Below, one piece after another: positions 1 through 11,063 of a stretch of 64,000 nt of DNA. The stretch lies in assembly GCA_029964075.1 (NCBI GenBank), contig CM057144.1, forward strand, positions 11,679,281 through 11,743,280. The letters are read 5' to 3'. The DNA comes from Patiria pectinifera. Its lineage: Eukaryota > Echinodermata > Asteroidea > Valvatida > Asterinidae. How positions within the stretch are numbered: the first letter of the stretch is position 1; each line of letters starts with the position of its first letter. Under the pieces are notes generated by a model. The model did not search any database. It had not been told where the DNA came from and saw nothing but the letters and a program-made list of their open reading frames with translations. Both the position numbers and the translations under genes were made by a program.

Positions 1-199
1 GAGCACACATTTATTCCCTTATTAATTCTGATCGAGTCTGAAGAACATTTTCAACATTTAAAAACCCCCACAGATGATAGGCTGAGGAAAATCTTTGTTC
101 GAAAAGTTGTTTTACTTTTGATCCTAGCTCTCATCAGATTTTTAGAAATGTGTTCGACAAAAGAATAAGGACGAAATACAAAAAAAAAATCATTCCTAC

Positions 200-243
200 C
201 TTGTAAGAAATACTGCAGTGAAAATAACTTGCTTGGCGACCAT
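200..243 (-). CDS. Possible first coding exon of a gene leaving the window to the left
   Basis: Read on the minus strand, an ATG in good context (GCCATGG) at 243 opens 14 codons plus two bases, giving MVAKQVIFTAVFLT, then a consensus donor (AAG|GTAGGA) at 200/199. The peptide has a basic residue followed by a hydrophobic stretch, as at the start of a signal peptide or a membrane anchor. Nothing downstream is visible, because bases 1-199 would be intron and the window ends there. The product cannot be named. A chance ATG plus donor is the alternative. Confidence 0.33.
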
Positions 244-899
244 GGCTAATTCACATCAACATCAGATCTCGTCAACTGCACGTCGCTTGCAAGCTTCAAG
301 CAGGGTGTGCAGTCAGTCCAGCTCTGTATATATCCTCACCTTGCATGCACACAACAACCGCAGTACGTAATACACAAAATGGTGGACTGTACTTCACCGG
401 AAGAGAGAGAGAGAACTGGGCGGCGAGCTGCTGCTGCTAGCTCGCTGACTCGACTGAGCAGAGCGCTTCAAATGAGCTATCACGTGGTCTGGACGTGAAA
501 TTTCTGCTGATGCGCATGCGCCATGGTAATATTTTTATTTGAGAACGGGAACCATATTTCTATAGTTACGTTGGTGTGTGCAATGAGGTATACATGTACA
601 TTTAATGTACAACAATGAATATGAGCGGGAAACAGTCGGGCTTTGACCATGATCTCATCCATCTTAGACCATTAGAAAAATATTTGCGAACATTATATTT
701 CTACTACGACAAAACAAAACATGATGATGTTCGAAATGTCACGAGTTACATTAATAATGCTTGGCGGCACCCAATCAATAAAAATATCATTAATTCAAAC
801 ATTATGTTCACTACACATTCAGTACATCGTAATCACAATATTTTTGTCATTACCATATGCATCATGGATCGTAACTACAACGGGATTTGCACAGCATAA

Positions 900-1870
900 T
901 TGCAACTTAAATTGCCAAAACACCTTTATAAAACGTTACAGCAACGAAAGGGTCACAACATAACAGCAACGCTGTGAAAATACCAAACTGCAATGTCACG
1001 ACAACATGATTTTTACAACATTATGATAAGACTTTTATGCAACGTCATCATAACGTCATGAATGGAACATCACAGCATCATTTGTATTGATTGCTTGTAA
1101 TACGACACTTGATGACGTCATTATGACGTCATTACCAGAAATCTTCAGAGCTATATTTACTGTGCTGTATACAGCCAGATCTTGATTATATCTATCGCGG
1201 TATATTTTCTAGCAATTTTTTAAGGTTTAAAGGTCTTTTTATTGTAACTTCCGGTCTGATGACGTAATCAATTTTTTTCGCGCACAGGTGTTGTCTGCAT
1301 TATGGTCATCATGTACATTAATTTTGAAGCGATTACCGCAAACTTCGCCACAGGCATCAAGTGAAAATGCGTTTTTGACGTTTTTTAACCTGCCGCTAGA
1401 GGGCGCTCCAACACTTCATGACGTCACCCATTATTTTTTTTGAAAGGTCAATCCAGGCAGACACTTAAATCGTTAAAAGCAAGTTCATATCTTTTTCCAC
1501 TTTTAAATTATTAGGCACTTCCGGTTTCGACTGGAAGGAAGAGTCACGCGATTTTACGCGCACGAGATAAAATGAAGATCATGTATTACCATGTCGATTC
1601 CCGCAAATTTCAGGTTCCGGTCTCTCACGGTTGATTTTATATGGAATTTCAAAGATTAAATTCATTAAACTTTCGAGTGACGTCACGTGACCCATGATGA
1701 CGTCATGATTACGTAATTGCAAAAAAACACATCTGCGGTGGATTGGGCCTTCATGTATTGACAAATGAAGTTCATATATGTTTCCATTTTTCCAAACAGT
1801 TCTGGAGAAGAATTTGCTGAGAATATGCTGAGGAGAACAAAAACAGTAAATTCTTACAAAACCAATAGGT
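900..1870. repeat. TGACGTCA-rich interspersed repeat, divergent relative of the 43-50 kb array
   Basis: The stretch carries repeated TGACGTCA or TGACGTAA sites and phrases such as AACTTCCGGTCTGATGACGT, CGCTAGAGGGCGCTC and CACTTCCGGTTT. All of these recur in order in the tandem units at 43-50 kb. It is one diverged copy of that repeat unit standing alone. The open frames inside it are short and not conserved between copies. Confidence 0.7.
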
Positions 1871-1924
1871 GTTGTGCTCAAGGCCCAACACCTAATTGGG
1901 CTTAATTGGGCTCAAGGCCCAACA

Positions 1925-2310
1925 CCTAATTTCTCGGCAAGTCGTCAACTCGGTTTCCGTCAACTTGGTGAGTTATCACTTCTTCACAAGTTGACATGTC
2001 AACTTCAGGTAGTTGACTTGGCGACATGTTTGTCTGAACAAGCCGACATCTTAACGGAGGAAGTCGATTTAGCGAGAACATTCTTCTCGACAAGTCGTCA
2101 TCTAGAATTCGTTAAGTCGACTTGGCGAGATGATTTATCCCGGCAAGTCGTCATGTCGACTCCGGGAAGTCGACTTGGCTAGATAATTCATCTTGACAAG
2201 TCGTCATATCGACTTCTGGAAGTCGACTTGGCTAGATAATTTATCTCGACAAGTCGTCATCTCGACTTCGGGAAGTCGACTTGACGAGATAATTAATAAG
2301 TCGCCTTACT
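1925..2310. repeat. Minisatellite, unit about 58 bp
   Basis: Direct copies of a unit containing GACAAGTCGTCAT, TCGACTTC and GGAAGTCGACTTGGC follow one another with small changes. The last three copies are the most regular. GTCGAC and AAGTCGACTT are local palindromes. The open frame across this stretch is a product of the repeat. Confidence 0.8.
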
Positions 2311-2445
2311 TTCCGCTATATGTCAACATGGCGTGATAAATTATCTCAGTATATAAATAAGTTGATGGCACTCATGGAGCGCCGTAGTTTGGCTACAACT
2401 TACAAGAAAATTAACAAGAATTTTGTGTACATTTTCCCATAGGGA

Positions 2446-2572
2446 CCGAGCTAGTTACGGACCGAGTTGGTTACGGACCGAGTTGGCTACGAACCGAGTT
2501 GGCCACGGACCGAGTTGGTCACGGACCGAGTTGACTCAGACCGAGTTGGTTACGGATCGAGTTGACCGACAC
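2446..2572. repeat. Short tandem repeat, 16 bp unit
   Basis: About eight copies of ACCGAGTTGGTTACGG with one or two changes per copy run head to tail. They lie just upstream of the foldback that precedes MIS12. Confidence 0.85.
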
Positions 2573-2758
2573 CCAAATGGAGAGGGGTATCGCGCGTAAA
2601 GTAGTGAGCAGGTGAGTGCACTTCTCGCGGCAAATTTAAGTTTTCAAAAAGGTAAACTTGGCAAGCACATATTTAGCATTTCGACAGTTTTGTAAATATG
2701 GTCATATTTAATTAGGCCTAATTGTTATGCTTGTTTATGATTTCCCATAGGCCTAGGC

Positions 2759-3238
2759 CTAGCCCCATAAATGTGGCCTATTTAGTAGGCCACACAATGA
2801 CACATCCACCATTTGTCCACATGTACAAAAACGTGTCGCACTTTGCCAAATTTTGATTTTCGCATATAGGCTTAGTTCGTAGGTTTGTTTTGCTTTAGAA
2901 GCATACTCACCCTCTTTATAGGCTAATCAGAAAGTGCTGCCTTTTTCAGATGTATATTTTTCGTGAAATTTCCAGATTCATTTTTACACGTTTGCGTAGG
3001 CCCCCTATCAAAATTTCAACATGAAATTTCACAAAAATTAGACATCTGATAAAGGCAGCACTTTCTGACTAGCCTATAAAGAGGGTGAGTATGCTTCTAA
3101 AGCAAAAAAAAATCCTACAAACTAAGCCTAAATGCGAAAATCAAAATTTGGCAAAGTGCGACACGTTTTTGTACATGTGGATGTGTGGCCTATGTTTACG
3201 GAGGTAGTCCAGTAAATAAGCCACATTTATGGGGCTAG
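2759..3238. mobile_element. Foldback element (long inverted repeat) upstream of MIS12
   Basis: Two arms of about 200 bp are inverted copies of each other. The left arm starts with AGCCCCATAAATGTGGC and runs through AAACGTGTCGCACTTTGCC and GCATACTCACCCTCTTTATA. The right arm repeats these inverted and ends with GCCACATTTATGGGGCT. The arms are separated by a short AT-rich spacer near 2960-3040. No coding capacity is visible, so this is a foldback MITE. It ends about 160 bp before the MIS12 start codon, so it lies in the proximal promoter or the 5' untranslated region. Confidence 0.85.
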
Positions 3239-3397
3239 CTGATGGCAAACTAACGTTATTGGCACCGGCCAATTATCATCTGCCTTTATTTAATTAATAT
3301 TCAAGGCTTCTTCTCGTTCCTTCTTCAGTGTTGGTGTGCTTAGCAAGAACCGTTCAGAAGTAGGCCTTAGTTACTTTGCTAATCCTCGAATAACGGT

Positions 3398-6300
3398 ATG
3401 GCGGAGTCGGCCGCAGCAGCTGATGAGAGCCAGGCTGGAACCGGCGTGGCAGCTGACCTCAAGGAGTATGAGGTCCAGTTCTTTGGCTTCACCCCCAAAT
3501 CCTTCATTGACGGAGGTAGGCCCACTTTTAGCCATGTTGGGTTGATTTGTCGATATGCGATGGGTCGATCCCGCTGCGCTTGCTATCTGTAGATCATGAC
3601 GGATATCTTGGACTTTATGTACCTTTTTAAAAGAAATCTTACAGAGCCATGAATTAGAAAGAAAAGGTGTTTGGTGGCAGCGCGATCGACCGATAGCATC
3701 ATGATCGACCGATAGATGTTATATCCATATCCATAATGATCTTAAAATATCTACATTTCTATAATATTTCTTATTTTCACTAATATTTGAATTAGACTGA
3801 AGAGTAACTCCCATCTTGACTTTCATTTTCCAGTCCACAATGCTTTGGTGGATTATCTCAACGACTCTGTTGAAGCCACAGAGAAATTCCTTCTTGAAGA
3901 GGTAAGGAAAAGAATTTCAGCGATATCAACAGATATGTGATTCAATATTGATCAGCATGCTACATGTACTATGTGAATTCGCCCTGTAATATTGTTCGTG
4001 TTTGTCTCCATTTTATGCAGGCTGAAGCAAATTCTGAAGTCGTATCCCCGGAATTTGTCCGAGAAGTGAGTTTCAAGTTTTGATGATAGTGAAATATTGA
4101 CGCGTCACATTAATTGAGGACACAATAATAGGAAAGGAACAATAATAAATATACGCCTTTTTCACAGTTCATTCCAATAGCCAATCGTGACTCGATTTGT
4201 TATGACTTGTGATTGACGTTACTGATGTTTGAATCTTTTTTTTCTTCCCTTGCAGGCATCGGACAGACTTTTCTCGCACTTCTTGAAGACGTTTGACAAG
4301 AACTTTGACCGTCTGGAGTCCTACCTCAAGAAGAACCTCTTCCACATTCCCAGCAACGTGCTTCTGCCTGAAGATGCTGTAAGCTTGGAGTTGGGGGTGG
4401 GGAGGGTTCAAGAATGGAAGGGGGGGGGGAGGTGTTTGACTTTAAAGGGGAGGGAGAGAGGTGGTGGGGTCAATTTCTTTAGGAGAGATTTTGGGAAGTT
4501 ACATTTCAGTTATTACATAAATTAACTCTAAAATAAGTCCCTAAAGTAGTCAAATGGCTTCTGACTGACATTAAATGAGTATAAGATTTGGAGCAATAAT
4601 GGTCTTTTTCATCCTTCATTGTTAATTTTCACTGTTATTTTTACACAGGTACATTGGCAAGACTACAGTGCGAAAGACGACGCCAAGTTAGACGGGGATC
4701 TTGAGTCATTACGACAACAGATCAGAAATGTGAGTCAGATGCGGTCCTTGTGAAATTTCTGGTCAATGTTTAAGTTCATATGAATAGCTTGTCACTTGGT
4801 TTGAGTTTGGGAGACTTGTGATTGGCTTGTGATTGACTTTTGATAGACTTGTGATTGGCTTGTGATTGACTTGTGACGACTTGTGATGAACTTGTGATTG
4901 GCTTGTGATTGACTCGTGATTGGTTTGTGATAGACGTGTGATAGACTTTTGATAGACTTGTGATTGGCTTGTGATTGACTTGTGACGACTTGTGATGAAC
5001 TTGTGATTGGCTTGTGATTGACTCGTGATTGGTTTGTGATAGACGTGTGATAGACTTTTGATAGACTTGTGATTGGCTTGTGATTGACTTGTGACGACTT
5101 GTGATGAACTTGTGATTGGCTTGTGATTGGCTCGTGATGAAATTGTAATGTCTAAATGCATCCTTTCATGGAAAATGTTCCTGTTTTCTTGAACCATCTA
5201 GTCCCTTTACGTCAATGCCAGACTTCGGCAATGGTTGCAGGAGGCTGAGGTAGCGCAAGCACAGTTGGATGCCTTACTTCTTCAACTCAGCAACTTCCAT
5301 CACATACTCAGCAAAGCCAACAGTAAGCGCTTCGTTCTCAAACCAAGAAATCTGAAGGGAAAAAAAACTCTACGCAAGCAATTTCAATTTTGTTTTGTGG
5401 CTTGTGAATAAGACTTGTGCAGCCCTTATATTAAAGAGGTTGTGGAATGCTCGAAGACATTTCCGTCATTTTTCGGGTATATGTAGCCTAAGGTGTGATG
5501 AAATAAAAACGACTATTGTTTCTGTCATGAAATGAGTACAAAAGGTACTTTTGAGAGCTGTTTTTCTGGTCTACGATCCGAACGTGCAACTGTGTAAAAG
5601 TCGTCGTTGCGGGCAGCAAACAAAACACAGTAAATCGTGACGTAATAAACAGGACTCCCGATGCACAGTAGCATACACGAGTCCTGTTTATTACGTCATG
5701 ATTTACTGTGTTTTGTTTGCTGCCCGCAACGACGACGACTTTTACACAGTTGCACGTTCGGGTCGAAACGGGACCTGAAAAACAGCTCTCAAAAGTACCT
5801 TTTGTACTCATTTCATGACAGAAACAATAGTCGTTTTTATTTCATCACACCTTAGGCTACATATACCCGAAAAATGACGGAAATGTCTTCGAGCATTCCA
5901 CAACCTCTTTAAAGCCAGAGTCCACCATTTGCAGCTATCCAAAAACTAACTGACGTAATTATTGTTGAAAAACATACTTGGTTGAAAGATAGCAAGGGGA
6001 CTATAACTCGCTGTGAAATTATTCTTTCTGGCAAGCCGTCATTTTGAAGAAATCAACAAAAGGCAGCCTTTCCAACGGTGCGTCTTAAGAAGCACCGTTG
6101 GAAATTTCTGTTTGTAGTTCGTTTGTTTAATTCTGCGAAGCACGCGCAAGTTGACAAGACGCACACGCGCGCGTGGTTGCTATAATTCGTCGGATCGGTG
6201 CGCGACATCGCAGAGCTGCAATCGGCTTAGTGAGAACGTGTCTCGAGCACTGAATTCAGGCCCGATTCAAAACATGATTCAGCAACTTTTGATTTGAAAT

Positions 6301-6695
6301 CGAGATCCTAGAATGCTGTTTTTCTCGAAACATACAGCTGAAGCTGAGCTGCAACTTCATCAGGTAATTATTCAGCACCCTTCTTTAGATTTTTAGCATT
6401 TTTGTTGCTTCAAACGAACAAAATGCACTAATTACAAATGATGGACTATACCTTTAACTTGGCCCAAAGTTTAAAACGGAATTACCCTGTGATGCCAATA
6501 AATGGGCCAAATCTCTATGGGCTAGATGTCTGAAAAAGTTTACCGGTGAAAATCCATTGTCTTGTCTTGATGTTTGTTTTTTCTCTTGGCGTAGTTTCCG
6601 ATCTGAGTGAATCCATCGTCTTCATGGCTGGCAAGGCCCGGAAGCTTCAAGATCAGCTCACGATGGTCCTTCAGCAGAACCTCCGAGATGCCCAG
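3398..6695 (+). CDS. MIS12: MIS12 kinetochore complex component
   Basis: Seven coding exons: 3398-3515, 3834-3901, 4021-4065, 4256-4378, 4649-4729, 5202-5322 and 6595-6695. They join in phase into about 219 residues, against about 205 in human MIS12. Key matches are YEVQFFGFTPKSFIDG near residue 25 and HIPSNVLLPEDA near residue 90, both hallmark blocks of Mis12, followed by coiled-coil-prone helices and a closing block SESIVFMAGKARKLQDQL. In animals Mis12 forms a four-subunit complex with PMF1, NSL1 and DSN1, linking CENP-C at the inner kinetochore to NDC80 and KNL1. The start ATG follows a short untranslated leader. The last exon ends in CAG|GTGTGT: either it splices to a short unseen terminal exon (a candidate follows an acceptor at 8603) or it reads through to a stop at 6861. 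The identity is firm; the C-terminus is open. Confidence 0.92.
3540..3722. repeat. Interspersed repeat (family G) in MIS12 intron 1
   Basis: The block contains GCGATGGGTCGA, GGACTTTATGTACC, AAAGAAAAGGTGTTTG and GCGATCGACCGATAGC. It is closely matched by 36965-37130 upstream of the enzyme gene pair. Parts of its centre also occur at 19140-19200 and 36690-36750. No coding potential was seen. Confidence 0.6.
4780..5145. repeat. Minisatellite with a higher-order unit in MIS12 intron 5
   Basis: The basic unit is about 11 bp (CTTGTGATTGG and variants). Variants are arranged into a higher-order unit of about 109 bp, seen as three near-identical blocks beginning GACTTTTGATAGACTTGTGA near 4835, 4943 and 5052. 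The 144-codon minus-strand open frame across it (SQANHKSI-type repeats) is a consequence of the repeat and not a gene. Confidence 0.88.
5431..5912. mobile_element. MITE family A, copy 1 (long hairpin, TTAA ends)
   Basis: The element begins TTAAAGAGGTTGTGGAATGC and ends with the same sequence inverted. The arms of roughly 220 bp pair almost throughout around a short centre near 5665. It has no coding capacity. It lies in MIS12 intron 6. Its right TTAA (5909-5912) is also the left TTAA of the family B element that follows. A second copy is at 9628-10112. Confidence 0.88.
5909..6457. mobile_element. MITE family B, copy 1 (TTAA ends, central palindrome)
   Basis: The left end TTAAAGCCAGAGTCCACCAT is a mutated form of the family end TTAAAGCTATAGTCCATCAT. 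The right end is ATGATGGACTATACCTTTAA. Near 6079-6110 there is an imperfect palindrome, CCAACGGTG to CACCGTTGG. The element is non-coding and lies in MIS12 intron 6. Related copies are at 32808-33326, 27740-28255 and 10560-10800. Confidence 0.85.
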
Positions 6696-6863
6696 GTGTG
6701 TGATAATTCACATCATAGTATTCTGCTATTTTCCGCGTTTCTTCTAGTATGGGCTACAATGAAGACTGCCGTTGCTGTGGTATCGACCAATCAGCATTGC
6801 GGGTTCAAGTTTTGTAGAATACCAAAGCACCAATCAGGATCCGTGTTTTGTGAAGTATTCTAA

Positions 6864-9000
6864 TTTTTTGTTTTGGTGTTTTTTTTTTATTCCAACCAGG
6901 AACAGCAATACACAAACCTACCTGCTGTGATGCCCTTCTCAACTTCGTAACCCTCATAGCATGGTGATGCAACTTTTGGTTTAAAGGGGATAACTAATTT
7001 TGGAAATGCTTTAAAACTTTTGAGTGTTTTCCAAATACTTTTATACAGTGCCCCTTTAATTATTATTATCATGCAAAGAAAGGGACAATAGCTTCCAGTG
7101 AATTGTACATAGCCTTTAATTTGTGTAAATATGTATAAATGCTTTAGCTAAGTATTAAATGAAGCCCTTTTTTTTTTTGCTACAATAACAGATACGTCAT
7201 GTAAGGCCAAAAAAAAAAAACAGTCGGTCTCTGGTCAGCGCGCGCGTCGATCTTTTTTTTTCCAAAAATGTTCCGCGGTAGCTCCAACAGTGCCCTCTAT
7301 TGCCGCACCTCCTCAATTTTTTTTTAACCAAAGAGCACCAAGGAATGGGAAATTGCACCAAGGCAAATGATCGAAAGCACCAAGGCAAATTATGGAGGAC
7401 ACCAATGTACAGGAGGACACAAAAAAAGCAAAATAGTACCCCACCTTGTCTGTACAATCCAAGCTTGAAAGAAAAAAAAAGCCGCGTCAATTCCGGAACT
7501 TTGGTCTGACCAGAGACCGAATATTTTTTTTTTTTGGCCTAAAGATTATTACATTAACTCCAACTCCCTACTGTATTTTACTAAGTGCTGGACCAAGTCC
7601 ACCAAAATCCATCAATCACACTGCTTCCAATGCATGCTTTGCTTTAGGCCTCCAGGCCCAAGTCCATCATATTCCATCAATATTTAGTCAAACCAGGCCT
7701 GCAGGACCGAGTCCCCCTAATCCACCAAAATGGGGGGATGGATTTTGATGGAGTGGAGGAGGCTAGGGTTAATAAAAAAAAACCAAGTCAATCACAAGTC
7801 AAGCAGGAGGTCGTGGGTTCGAGTCCTACGCTAGTAAACTTTCAAATTTTGAAACAAGCTATCAGACATGCCTGAGCGTACAGTGCTTATAAATAACGTA
7901 AATTAAGAGTAAAACCCACTATAAAAATCTTGTAGGACTATTTTGTGTAACAAAACCATTCTTTTGTCATTTTTAATCCTGTTTTGTAAACTGACTTGTG
8001 AATTTATACAATTATGATAAAAAAATAGGAGATTAATTTTGTGGAAAATGTTTTGTGATCATTTATTTTGTTTGATTGCTATTAGAAAGTCACAACAATA
8101 CTGGTTTTGTCATTTTTTTCCCCACAAGATTTTGGTTTTGAATATTGATAAAAGTCTAATGACGAATTCTGTGTCAAGGTGCCGGATCTCTGTCATGACT
8201 GTGTCAACTTTATAACACTGCAAATATTATATACAAAACACATGAATCTTAAGTGAGCAAGATGAAGTAATCTTTTATGTTGTGAAAATTTACGGTCGAC
8301 TTATACTTTGAAAGCACCACAGTTTTAACATTTCCTGAAGCAGTTTTGACCAAATACTGAAAATTCACAACATCATTAGTATTTAAGTACATGTGCTTAA
8401 TGTATCTCAAGGTACTCTTCTCCAATATTTCTGTACATTAAATAATGCCCCAGTAAATGTATTCATCCAGTCAACTTTTTTTAAAAATATTTTTTCATAA
8501 ACCTGAAACTTACTCTCTATTTTAGTAGGTTCTATGAGCTACTTCAAGTGATCTAGTAGATGTTCCTATAAAATTCAAGCTGTGTTTGCTGTTTATAATT
8601 TAGTCTCCCGACGATGCCTAGAGCGGGCTAGACAAAACGCTGAGATCATTCACCAAAGACAAGTTCTTTTAGAACTTAAAGCAGGACTGTTCTTATCAGA
8701 TATCAAACTACTTAGCGAAAGTTGATAATAAGCAGGACAAGTTCTTTTGAGAACTTGATATCTACTGAGCGGTAGTTATTACCACATGATGTTACCGCAA
8801 ACCGAAACGATAATTTAGGCACCATTTAAGCACCATTTTTGTTAAAAATAAAGACAATTAGTTAGTTTTAAAACGATTGGATCTGCCAACCACGTGATTT
8901 TCCTGACTACCTCTGCTCCTAAGCAAGGCAAAGAGAATAATTAAGAACTTCAGAGCTACACGTACATACCAATAGCGCACAGAACAAATAACAGTACTGT
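6864..9000. other. Gene-free stretch after MIS12
   Basis: AT-rich intergenic or last-intron sequence. It includes a family E fragment (7202-7543), a tRNA-like scrap with the B-box-like GGGTTCGAGTCC near 7818, and a possible acceptor at 8602. After that acceptor SPDDA and a stop would follow, a candidate but unproven final MIS12 exon. Nothing else was recognised. Confidence 0.4.
7202..7543. mobile_element. Family E element, divergent copy
   Basis: The ends AAGGCCAAAAAAA and TTTTTTTGGCCT are inverted. They enclose GTCTCTGGTCAGCGCGCGCG on the left and CCAGAGACCGAATA on the right, matching the termini of the 17.1 kb and 37.2 kb copies. The middle is different sequence. Probably a non-autonomous DNA element. 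Confidence 0.55.
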
Positions 9001-9014
9001 TATTATGCCTTATA

Positions 9015-9487
9015 CAGGGTGGTCCCCAAAAAAGGTTACACTTTTTTTCTAAATTGAAGAGACATGTTGAAATTGGTTTTAAGATATTCCCAAACTACAA
9101 GATCTTGGTCGTATATGGTGAAAACGGTGTTGAAAATAAAGCTCAAGTTAAGAAATAGCGGCCATTTACAGAAAAATGGTCAAAAACTAGTTTGTCCACG
9201 TCTATGGCAGTCATGTAGACCGAATTACAATTATTGCAGTTCTTTGTCCATGCAGTGCTATTGTGTTGACCAAATCTTATAGATTTGGTGTGGATAAACT
9301 GGTTTTTGACCGTCTTTCTTAAAACCATCGCCATTTCTTAATTTAGACTTTATTTTCAGCGCCGTTTTCACCATATACCACAAAGATGCGGTAGTTTAGG
9401 AATATCTTGAAACAATTTTAACGTGTCATCCCCAATTCTACGAAATCTACGTCTGACAAAGTGTAAATCTTATTTTGGATCACCCTG
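9015..9487. mobile_element. Mariner-like MITE with TA target duplication
   Basis: The ends CAGGGTGGTCCCCAAAA and TTTTGGATCACCCTG are inverted and are flanked on each side by TA (9013-9014 and 9488-9489). The two halves are diverged inverted copies of each other (TGGTGAAAACGG versus CCGTTTTCACCA). This fits the CAGGGTG-type termini and TA target of Tc1/mariner non-autonomous elements. No transposase frame is present. Confidence 0.82.
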
Positions 9488-9627
9488 TAGTTTCCAAGAC
9501 TTTGGAATACGAGATACCAAACAATACTAGAAATTATAATATAAGTACATGTACATTGGATAAGGGTATACATGTACATGTACTGAAAATACCAATTACA
9601 AGAAATTACAATAAAAGTACTTGTACA

Positions 9628-10112
9628 TTAAAGAGGCTGTGGAATGCTCGAAGACATTTCCGTCATTTTTCGGGTATATGTAGCCTAAGGTGTGATGAAA
9701 TAAAAACAACTATTGTGTCTGTCATGAAATGAGTACAAAAGGTACTTTTGAGAGCTGTTTTTCAGGTCCCGTTTCGACCCGAACGTGCAATTTGTGTAAA
9801 TGTCGTCGTTGGGGGCAGCAAACAAAACATAGTAAATTGAGACGTAATAAACGGGACTCGTTTATACCACGCTGCATCGGGAGTCCTGTTTTTTACGTCA
9901 CGATTTACTATGTTTTGTTTGCTGCCCCCAACGACGACTTTTACACAAATTGCACGTTCGGGTCGAAACAGGACCTGAAAAACAGCTCTCAAAAGTACCT
10001 TTTGCACTCATTTCATGACAGACACAAAAGTCGTTTTTATTTCATCTCACCTTCGGCTACATATACCCGAAAAATGACGGAAATGTCTTTGAGCATTTCA
10101 CAACCTCTTTAA
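9628..10112. mobile_element. MITE family A, copy 2
   Basis: Same hairpin as 5431-5912: TTAAAGAGGCTGTGGAATGC at the left end and its inverse at the right, with arms of about 220 bp. The open frames across it on both strands are mirror images caused by the inverted repeat. Confidence 0.87.
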
Positions 10113-10559
10113 GCATATATACATCGGATAAGAGTGTACTCAGAATACCAACTACAAGATATTAGAATACAGGTATATGTACATGTATACGTTGAAAATA
10201 TCTACCTAATGTCACACAAATTTTAATTCACTGCATAGTAAACTTTGAGTACAAGGTGCACGTATATAATTATGGCATGTCACATGCATACATGTATGTG
10301 GTTAATTTGGAATAGTTTATATTGTAGACTTGTATTTCTACTGATAGCACATTTAACACAGAAAGTCTGGCTAGTGCATGCAACTACAAGACACTGCACA
10401 CTACAATTCTGTGGTACAGCCATCGAGGGCAAAAATTCCACATCATATATTTTACACATGATTAATTCCCCCTTTTCCGACATTCCAAAATCGAATTTGT
10501 ATCTTCTTCCTGACGCAAAAGCAAGTGTACTGTTATACCTTCCTGCATGGCGTCTCGGT

Positions 10560-10800
10560 CAAAGCTATAGTCCATCATTTGCAGCTATCCAAACTGATGT
10601 AATTATTGTTGAAAAGCGTATTTGGTTCAAAGATAGTAATGGCACTAAACTCCCTGTGAAATTATTCTTTCTGGCAAGCTGTCTTTTTGAAGAAATCAAT
10701 GAAAAAACAAAGCCATTTCCAACATTGCGTCTTTAGAGAGTATGCTATTCAACAATAATTTTGTCAGTTACTTTTTGGATAGCTGCAAATGATGCATGAC
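10560..10800. mobile_element. MITE family B, internally deleted foldback copy
   Basis: The left part (AAAGCTATAGTCCATCATTT onward) matches the left arm of family B. From about 10738 the same left-end sequence returns inverted (CAACAATAATTTTGTCAGTT through GCTGCAAATGATG). It is therefore two left ends facing each other. The right half of the element is missing. Confidence 0.65.
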
Positions 10801-10919
10801 ATTTTGGCTAGTTTTGAATGCATGACAGTTTAGCTAGTTGGCCGTTTCTCGTAAGCACATAATTTCGGTGCTTAACAAAAACCTTGGATTAGCAGCTCCG
10901 TTAGCCTTTTTTTAAAAGG

Positions 10920-11025
10920 TATAGTGGACACAATAAGAGGGCGCTGTTTTGAGTGAGTAAATTTGGGTAAATACAAAAGAGTTTACCCATTCAAAATAGC
11001 GCTCTTGGTGTGTCTACCATATCTC
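10920..11025. repeat. Small inverted repeat next to the receptor's alternative last exon
   Basis: The left arm GTGGACACAATAAGAGGGCG and the right arm CGCTCTTGGTGTGTCTACCA pair with a few mismatches. The core GTAAATTTGGGTAAA versus TTTACCCATTC lies between. It sits about 40 bp past the 3' end of the 11064 coding exon, so it would be in the 3' UTR of the long receptor form. Confidence 0.6.
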
Positions 11026-11063
11026 AAGAGGCCTTCCTGCTTAGCAAAAAAAGTATTGGAGAG

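Noticed and set aside
4763-5197. 144-codon minus-strand frame with repeated SQANHKSI-type peptides
   Set aside because: It is the translation of an 11 bp minisatellite, with no start context or splice support, and it lies in a MIS12 intron.
5488-5855. Open frames of about 107 and 64 codons with the same C-terminal peptide on opposite strands
   Set aside because: The mirrored translations are produced by the two arms of the family A hairpin.
6696-6863. Read-through extension of MIS12 by 55 residues
   Set aside because: Possible but not preferred. The extension has no similarity to the Mis12 C-terminus, and a GT donor lies exactly where the conserved part ends.
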